28,915 bases of DNA from assembly GCA_019058515.1 (NCBI GenBank), contig JAHPYY010000086.1, positions 1 to 28,915 of the forward strand. The letters run 5' to 3'. Made by a program: the position numbers and the translations under genes. Positions within the stretch are counted from its first letter, which is position 1, and every line of letters begins with the position of its first letter. Below are positions 23,747 to 28,915 of this stretch, one piece after another. Source of the stretch: Promethearchaeota archaeon. GTDB taxonomy: Archaea > Asgardarchaeota > Lokiarchaeia > Sigynarchaeales > SOKP01. A model generated the notes under the pieces. That model was given only the letters and a program-made list of their open reading frames with translations, was not told the origin of the DNA and made no database searches.

Positions 23747-24748
23747 TTAAAGTCTCTTGTTCTCTGTTATTGGGGTGGAATGTAGTCTTCTAACTAATTT
23801 TCTTACATCTTCTAACTTCATGGAGTCGGGAGGGAGACTAACTTGAATTTCCTTCGCAAGAAAATAGGCAGCTTCTATGTAATTTAAATCTTCTAAAAAT
23901 TCCACGATTTGAATTTTATAGTCCACACCCTCAACTCCTTGACCGTATTCGAGTAGCTTTTCCTTTAGGAGTACATCAATTTTTTGTGTTCTTTCAATGT
24001 ACTTTACTCTTTTAACTAGCTCCTTGAACGAATTAAAGATGTTATAAAGCTCTGAGCGTGCGTACTCGTCTATGTTTTTTAATACATAAAAAATAAATAA
24101 TTCTGCCTGCTCGTATCGATTCATTTTAAGTGCGATCTCAACTAACTCTAAAAGAGCTTGTTCGTAAAGGAACTTGCTTTCGATATTTGGAACGATTTTC
24201 TCGAAAATCCAATCTATTAAATTGGGTAAATTAAATTTCTCAATAATGTCAATCAGGAACTTTATTACGCTAAAGTATAATTTTGCGTTTTCCGTTTTTG
24301 TAGAAGTTAAAAAAGAAATTAAACCGTATTTTACACGTCCCATAGCGTCTTCGAAATTAATGGGTTTTTCAGCAAATTTGTAATAAGCGGATTCTAGTAT
24401 CGGTTTTAACTTTTCTTGACTTTCAAAATTATACACGAAATATTCATTCCAGATTGGACCGCTATCCTTAACGGCTTTAGCTTTTTTCACAACACTTCGC
24501 TTCACGGATGATGGTTTTGAGGTCGATGTTTTTTTCATTTGTTCTTCTAGTTCTTCCTCAGAAAGGAATTCGAGGATAATCTTGTCTTTTTCACGAGGAA
24601 CAACTAATTTAAAAAATACATCTTCATTTTCCTCAAATAAGCTTTCTCTCAAGATCTTTGGAAAGGTAATACCTGTTTTAGTTTTCTTAACAATCTCCTC
24701 GAAGAATGGATCTTGGTCAGAGGCATTTTCTATAGGTTCTTTAGCCAT
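23747..24748 (-). CDS. Helical-repeat protein with AbrB-like N-terminal hairpin
   Basis: The 333-residue protein starts with a segment (about 22-62) of the pattern TGITFPKILRESLFEENEDV followed by FFKLVVPREKDKIILEFL, which resembles a SpoVT/AbrB swapped-hairpin domain (usually a dimeric DNA-binding or protein-binding fold). A basic linker follows (KRSVVKKAKAVK). The last 230 residues are all helical, with TPR/armadillo-like pairs such as YEQALLELVEIALKMNRYEQAELFIFYVL and IVEFLEDLNYIEAAYFLAKEIQ. No membrane segment. The stop is ten bases from the HEAT/coiled-coil gene. It lies downstream of the 197-residue gene on the same strand with a 107-base gap, so cotranscription is possible. Confidence 0.78.
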   Translation of the reverse strand: MAKEPIENASDQDPFFEEIVKKTKTGITFPKILRESLFEENEDVFFKLVVPREKDKIILEFLSEEELEEQMKKTSTSKPSSVKRSVVKKAKAVKDSGPIWNEYFVYNFESQEKLKPILESAYYKFAEKPINFEDAMGRVKYGLISFLTSTKTENAKLYFSVIKFLIDIIEKFNLPNLIDWIFEKIVPNIESKFLYEQALLELVEIALKMNRYEQAELFIFYVLKNIDEYARSELYNIFNSFKELVKRVKYIERTQKIDVLLKEKLLEYGQGVEGVDYKIQIVEFLEDLNYIEAAYFLAKEIQVSLPPDSMKLEDVRKLVRRLHSTPITENKRL

Positions 24749-24855
24749 CTTACTAATAATATAGTTTTAACAGTATTTATGCTTTAATTTTTATCTTATC
24801 CAACTCGTTTTAAATCGTAAAGTTAAAATAAAATTAGTTTAAATTAGTACAACAC

Positions 24856-25449
24856 TTACCCTGTGATGTCCACTAACTCTTGACCCCTTACGGCGTATTT
24901 TGCGTCGATGTAAAGCAATAGCGCGTGTCCATTGTGGATATACACAATTGGTACCGGAAAAGACTCGGCTGTTTCAATGGTCCTTCTCTTTATTAAAACG
25001 GGTATAAGCTTTTCACACACTCGGCAATATACATCTACTTTAATCGTAAGATTGAGCTCTTTAATGTTTAAAAGGATATTATCTATTCTAGGTTTGAATG
25101 CTTTGAACATATTAGGCGTAACATTACCATAAGAGAATATAACATTAATATCATAAATTTCATTAAATTCCTCGTTAATTTTATTTAAAATCGCTTCAAG
25201 CAATTGAAATTGAACGTTGTTATTCGAACCGATGGAGTAAATTATGTTACCCTTACGAATATGGACAATTCGCATGTTTCCCTTATCAATATGAAAGAAG
25301 ATATTGTCTGTAGCATAAGCTTTGACAATGTTAAGATCTAACACAAAACTTTTAAACGAGCGTGGAGGCTTCCACTCCAACAAGGTTAAATCTTGGCTAC
25401 TTATGTTGATAAACTGAATGTTGGTATCAACGTTATCGTACAAGGACAT
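24856..25449 (-). CDS. Unknown 197-residue protein with possible C2H2 metal site
   Basis: Residues about 46-105 have a strand-strand-helix pattern (NMRIVHIRKGNIIYSIG, then LLEAILNKINEEFNEIY) similar to a part of the 338-residue protein at 21565-22581 and reminiscent of longin or roadblock folds. The C-terminal part has C142-x2-C145 and, 27 residues later, H172-x2-H175 in IHNGHALLLYIDAKYAVRG, which together could hold a zinc ion. There is no signal peptide or membrane helix. The ATG at 25449 has no strong ribosome site. It lies on the same strand as, and upstream of, the 333-residue gene. The family is unknown to me, although the C-terminal motif looks well conserved in style and should be searchable. 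Confidence 0.75.
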   Translation of the reverse strand: MSLYDNVDTNIQFINISSQDLTLLEWKPPRSFKSFVLDLNIVKAYATDNIFFHIDKGNMRIVHIRKGNIIYSIGSNNNVQFQLLEAILNKINEEFNEIYDINVIFSYGNVTPNMFKAFKPRIDNILLNIKELNLTIKVDVYCRVCEKLIPVLIKRRTIETAESFPVPIVYIHNGHALLLYIDAKYAVRGQELVDITG

Positions 25450-25684
25450 TTTAAATAGCGAAATGAGGTTTATTTTTTGTAATTCATAACTGTGTTGATG
25501 CTAACTTCCCTTAACCTAAGTATATTAATACTGATAATTAAATAAATGATATTACCATTTTAATGAAATTCTCACTATTTATATTTTTCATTTTAAATAA
25601 GGAATAGAATTTGATTATGAAAATTCAATAGTAAATTCTGAAAAATAAAGAATAATTTAGCATCGCGTTTAATGAAGTTTTCGG
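25450..25684. other. 235-base intergenic region, no gene seen
   Basis: AT-rich DNA between the 3' end of the giant surface protein gene and the start of the 197-residue gene, both leftward. Frames are shorter than 20 codons on both strands. TATTAATATACTTAGG on the minus strand (near 25521) might hold a TATA element for the 197-residue gene, but the match is weak. No T-run terminator stands out after the surface protein. Confidence 0.4.
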
Positions 25685-28600
25685 CTACGAAGTATTTTGA
25701 TTAGAGTCTTTCTTGGTAGGAGAATCGCCGTTTTCTCCAGGTGTGGAAATGTCGGTGGGACTTTCTCTTTGCTCTGGTAATTCAATTTCTTTGAGCTTTT
25801 CTTTAGCTTTCAATTTTTCTCTATCTTCTATGCTCTTTCCCACTTTGCCAAGCTCTCCCTTGAAATAAGATTCTAACGCCGCTTCTCTTGTGGTTATTTC
25901 AACTGGAGGAGCCTTTTTCTTCTTCAAGGAATTCTTAAATTTGTGAATTTTTCTTACAGAGACAGGATACTGCAGTACTCTCTGATACGCAATGAGATAC
26001 CCTCCAATTGTTATAGCGGCTCCAATACCGACAAAAGTTAAAACTTGGAAAAATAACACATTTTCGGGAGGTCTAATTGCGTTAAGCGTAAGTCTAATAC
26101 GCTCAAAATCGTAATCATCGTCAGCGTAAACCGAGATGGTTATTTGATAAGTTCCCTCAGGAACATTTGTCAACACCGCCTCAAAAACACCATCACCATC
26201 AGGATCAGTAAGTTCACCTTGACCAAAATCGGCGCTATAAGTAACTGTCACATTTTCTATGTCTCCTCCGTAATCTAGGTCGTGCAAACTTACGCTTATA
26301 GTTACCGTATCTCCCGGTAATGTGTTGATCGTCTCGTTTCCCGATTCTACTTCGATAGTTGTCCTTATACGGTTCACCTGAATCCGCAATCGAGCGGAAT
26401 ACGACTCATAATTGACTTTTTGGGCGGTTACTGTAAGAAACCTTACGCCGATATCTAAATCGGTACTATTGACTAAGACAGAATATTGTCTTAGAGTAGA
26501 ATTTTCTGTTAATGTTAGCGATAGATTCTCTCCAATGAGACTAACGGTGGCTCCAGATATAAAATTACTTGTAATTTCATCTAAATAACTTATGGTGACG
26601 TTAATTAGGCTTCTAATCGGGACCTCTATGGACTTATCGAGAGTCTTGTTGAGTTCATTGATCTCTAAGTAGAAATCAGTGGTTCTTTCGATTACATCGA
26701 TTGATACTACCAAGGAATGAGTTTCGTAATTACTTTTCGAAACTTCAATAGTTAAAAAGCTTATGCCAGTACCGAGCGTGGCAGAGTTTATCGTAATTTG
26801 ATACGCATTCTCGTAAGGGTCAATTAACGAAGACACCGAAGTTCCGTTGATGGACACAATCGCATCAGAGATAAATTCATTTAGATCTGTATCGTTGTAA
26901 ACAATCGATATAGTAATCAACTCGTTATAGGAAGTTTTGAAGGATTGCTCAACGGTTTTATCGATCCCGTTAACGAAGGTTTTAAACGTGGTGTCTCTAA
27001 TTACCACTTGAACTTTTAACACGATAGTTTGAGAGGTGTAGTTAGCTCTTATTGCGTCGATGGTTAAAAAACTTATCCCTGTACCCAGCGTCGCAGAGCT
27101 AATAGTAATTTGGTAAGTATTCCCAAATTTCTCAATTAAAGAAGATATTGCGGTTCCATTGACAGATACCACAGCGTCTGAGATAAATTCATTACGGTCT
27201 GTATCGTTATATACTACTGTTATGGTTATTAATTCGCCATAGGAAGTTTTGTAAGATTGTTCCACGGTTTTATCGATCCCGTTAACGAAGGTTTTAAATG
27301 TGGTGTCTCTAATTTCCACTTGGATTTTTATGATTATTGTTTGGGCTTCATAGTTAGTTTGTTCGGCATTGATTGTTAAATAAATAACTCCAACTCCAAG
27401 TCTGGATGAGTTTAAAATAAGCTCGTATTGATTACCTGTCTCAGTTAAATTATCATTAAATCCGATACCTTCAATAGTAACATTAGCACCTGCTATATGA
27501 GCACCAAAAATATCTTCATATAAAATAGTTATATTAATGTTATCGTTCCAGGCAACTGCTTCAGATATTCCAAGTTCTTTCTCTAGCGTTCTGTTATCTC
27601 TATCAAGGAAGATGTCTAAATAGGTTTCCTTAGAAACTACTTCTACTTTAATTGTCAGCGTTTGCGGTTCGTAATTTGCTTTCTGGGCTAAAATAGTTAA
27701 ATAATTAACCCCCCAGTTTAAATCTGTGGAATTAAGAATAATCGAATAGTTTCCAGTGTTTCCAATGGGATTAAGTTTGCAAGTGAATCCTGTTCCAGTT
27801 AAATTAACATCAGTATCAATCAAGATTGGTGGTCCAAAATCGTCTTCTCCGTAGTACACCGTAAAATTATACGAGTCCCCTATGTCTAAAGGTGTCAACT
27901 CTATTATAACATCTGTAACATCTTTAGGCTGAAAGGTTTGATTTACATAAAAAGATATATTTGTCTGCACCTGAACGATATTAATAACAATTGAAATTGA
28001 CTGTGGCTGATAGTCTGATCTTTGGGCGTAAATCGTTAAGAAATTCGAACCTTGGTTAAATCTAGAAGTATTTATGGCAACTGAATAGTTGTTAGATCCA
28101 TAGGGAAGTAAAAATTCAGATACATCCGAACCATTTATATCAACTGTAGCTCCAGAGATTGAAGAAAAATCTGATTGTCGGAAATATGTTAGATTAATAT
28201 TTAATGTTTGGTTTACAGTTATAGTATATGTTTTATCTAAAGTATAGTTCTCTCCATTAAAATACAAACTATAATTAGTCTGAATTTCATTAACAATTAC
28301 TGTAATAACACTTGACAGAGAGGAATAGTTTGCCTTTTGAGCTGAAATGGTTAAAAAGTGTACTCCAACTGGTAAATAAGTGGCTGTATAAAGGGAATAG
28401 TTATATTGATTAAGAGATTCATGTTTTTCTAATTTACCAATAATAGTTTCTCCCTTTCTTAATTGCAATTCCGCATCAAATAGAAAATCTCCAGATTTGT
28501 TATCTAAATAAAATGCGGTAACATTCAATACTTCTCCATAAGAAACCGTTACAGTATCGGATGGATTACCTTTTAATTCAATATCCATATCTGTGGTTCT

Positions 28601-28915
28601 ATTTTCAACGGTTATTAATATTTGGAGTGGATTGAAGGTGTAATTTGCTTTAGTAGCTGAAATTAGTAATGAACTTACTCCAACTCCTAACTTGGTGGTA
28701 TTTATCGTGGTAACATATTGATTTCCAAAAAGAGTTAAGATTTGGTTGATACCCGAGCCGGTGATGGTCACGTAGACACCCGTGAGGATGGCATCGGTTC
28801 TGCTATCCCTGTAGGTTACATTGATGGGTACTAATTCGTTCCACGGTCCGGTATAGGACTTAGAGCTTAGCTTGTCAGTATCGTTAATGTAGAGCATGGA
28901 CAGGTAAGTGGTTCG
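25685..28915 (-). CDS. Giant Ig-like-repeat surface protein with C-terminal membrane anchor, N-terminus beyond window
   Basis: The frame is open through the right edge: six codons (RTTYLS) precede the first ATG at 28897 and complete the start of a repeat unit, so the true start is outside. The visible 1,076 residues contain eight tandem beta-rich repeats of about 100 residues. Each has an opening RxTxFxxxxNxxxxT, a middle (I)xITVxYxD...ISGAxVxxxG, and an ending like LGVGxxFLTIxAQKANYExQ. A ninth divergent domain (PGDTVTISVSLHD) with an acidic Dx(D)GDG loop follows, then one transmembrane helix (VLTFVGIGAAITIGGYLIAY) and a charged cytosolic tail of about 95 residues. N-x-S/T sequons are very numerous, so the ectodomain is likely heavily glycosylated. 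An adhesin or S-layer-linked role is likely. Tail function unknown. Confidence 0.9.
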   Translation of the reverse strand, partial: RTTYLSMLYINDTDKLSSKSYTGPWNELVPINVTYRDSRTDAILTGVYVTITGSGINQILTLFGNQYVTTINTTKLGVGVSSLLISATKANYTFNPLQILITVENRTTDMDIELKGNPSDTVTVSYGEVLNVTAFYLDNKSGDFLFDAELQLRKGETIIGKLEKHESLNQYNYSLYTATYLPVGVHFLTISAQKANYSSLSSVITVIVNEIQTNYSLYFNGENYTLDKTYTITVNQTLNINLTYFRQSDFSSISGATVDINGSDVSEFLLPYGSNNYSVAINTSRFNQGSNFLTIYAQRSDYQPQSISIVINIVQVQTNISFYVNQTFQPKDVTDVIIELTPLDIGDSYNFTVYYGEDDFGPPILIDTDVNLTGTGFTCKLNPIGNTGNYSIILNSTDLNWGVNYLTILAQKANYEPQTLTIKVEVVSKETYLDIFLDRDNRTLEKELGISEAVAWNDNINITILYEDIFGAHIAGANVTIEGIGFNDNLTETGNQYELILNSSRLGVGVIYLTINAEQTNYEAQTIIIKIQVEIRDTTFKTFVNGIDKTVEQSYKTSYGELITITVVYNDTDRNEFISDAVVSVNGTAISSLIEKFGNTYQITISSATLGTGISFLTIDAIRANYTSQTIVLKVQVVIRDTTFKTFVNGIDKTVEQSFKTSYNELITISIVYNDTDLNEFISDAIVSINGTSVSSLIDPYENAYQITINSATLGTGISFLTIEVSKSNYETHSLVVSIDVIERTTDFYLEINELNKTLDKSIEVPIRSLINVTISYLDEITSNFISGATVSLIGENLSLTLTENSTLRQYSVLVNSTDLDIGVRFLTVTAQKVNYESYSARLRIQVNRIRTTIEVESGNETINTLPGDTVTISVSLHDLDYGGDIENVTVTYSADFGQGELTDPDGDGVFEAVLTNVPEGTYQITISVYADDDYDFERIRLTLNAIRPPENVLFFQVLTFVGIGAAITIGGYLIAYQRVLQYPVSVRKIHKFKNSLKKKKAPPVEITTREAALESYFKGELGKVGKSIEDREKLKAKEKLKEIELPEQRESPTDISTPGENGDSPTKKDSNQNTS
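26687..27310 (-). repeat. Near-identical tandem pair of 312-bp units within the Ig-repeat gene
   Basis: Units 26999-27310 and 26687-26998 both begin with codons for RDTTFKTFVNGIDKTVEQS. The DNA at the start of each is almost the same (CGGTTTTATCGATCCCGTTA at 26953 and again at 27265, exactly 312 bases apart). The other six repeats differ strongly. This is a recent in-frame duplication by unequal recombination or slippage. Confidence 0.85.

Overview
The window looks like a chromosomal segment from an Asgard archaeon, most likely of the Lokiarchaeia type. The evidence is direct. It carries a Ras/Rab-like small GTPase with a long C-terminal extension, and a longin-like domain fused to a second GTPase. 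The DNA is AT-rich. Promoters have archaeal TATA elements of the ATTTATATA type with purine-rich flanks. Terminators are plain T-runs. Ribosome binding sites are GGTGA or GAGG, often followed by TTG or GTG starts. The species is not determined. I see no rRNA, tRNA, CRISPR array, transposase or phage gene.

Left part (1-8550): a multi-PAS sensor protein cut by the left edge lies downstream of a two-gene unit (a secreted, membrane-anchored protein and a 7-TM protein). Next comes a Glu/Leu/Phe/Val dehydrogenase whose conserved N-terminus extends upstream of its first ATG. It faces an unannotated 57-residue Cys-rich microprotein. Then follow a HEAT-repeat protein, a MOT1-type molybdate/sulfate transporter overlapping a CDP-alcohol phosphatidyltransferase, a Cys-rich two-TM protein, and a small HEAT protein.

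Middle (8708-16394): purD (purine synthesis). Then a corrinoid methyl-transfer operon in the order 51-aa microprotein, corrinoid protein, UroD-family methyltransferase, with genes coupled by overlap or near-zero spacing. Then an ABC exporter pair (ATPase and permease), a double zinc-ribbon protein, and a large iron-sulfur protein with a winged-helix-like N-terminus.

Right part (16402-28915): a Ras-like GTPase/coiled-coil operon, an M32 carboxypeptidase, and then the least explained block (19801-25449). That block holds the longin-GTPase fusion with a degenerate switch II motif, divergent from two proteins (a Cys-motif protein and a HEAT/coiled-coil protein), which converge on an AbrB-like/helical protein and a small protein with a possible C2H2 metal site. 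Two of these proteins share a recognisable segment. The best candidate here for an undescribed system is a GTPase-centred scaffold or signalling module made of these genes. The window ends inside a giant surface protein with eight Ig-like repeats of about 100 residues, a C-terminal membrane anchor and a charged cytoplasmic tail.

Functional links are strongest for the methyltransferase operon, the ABC pair and the GTPase/coiled-coil pair. Other adjacencies are only suggestive.
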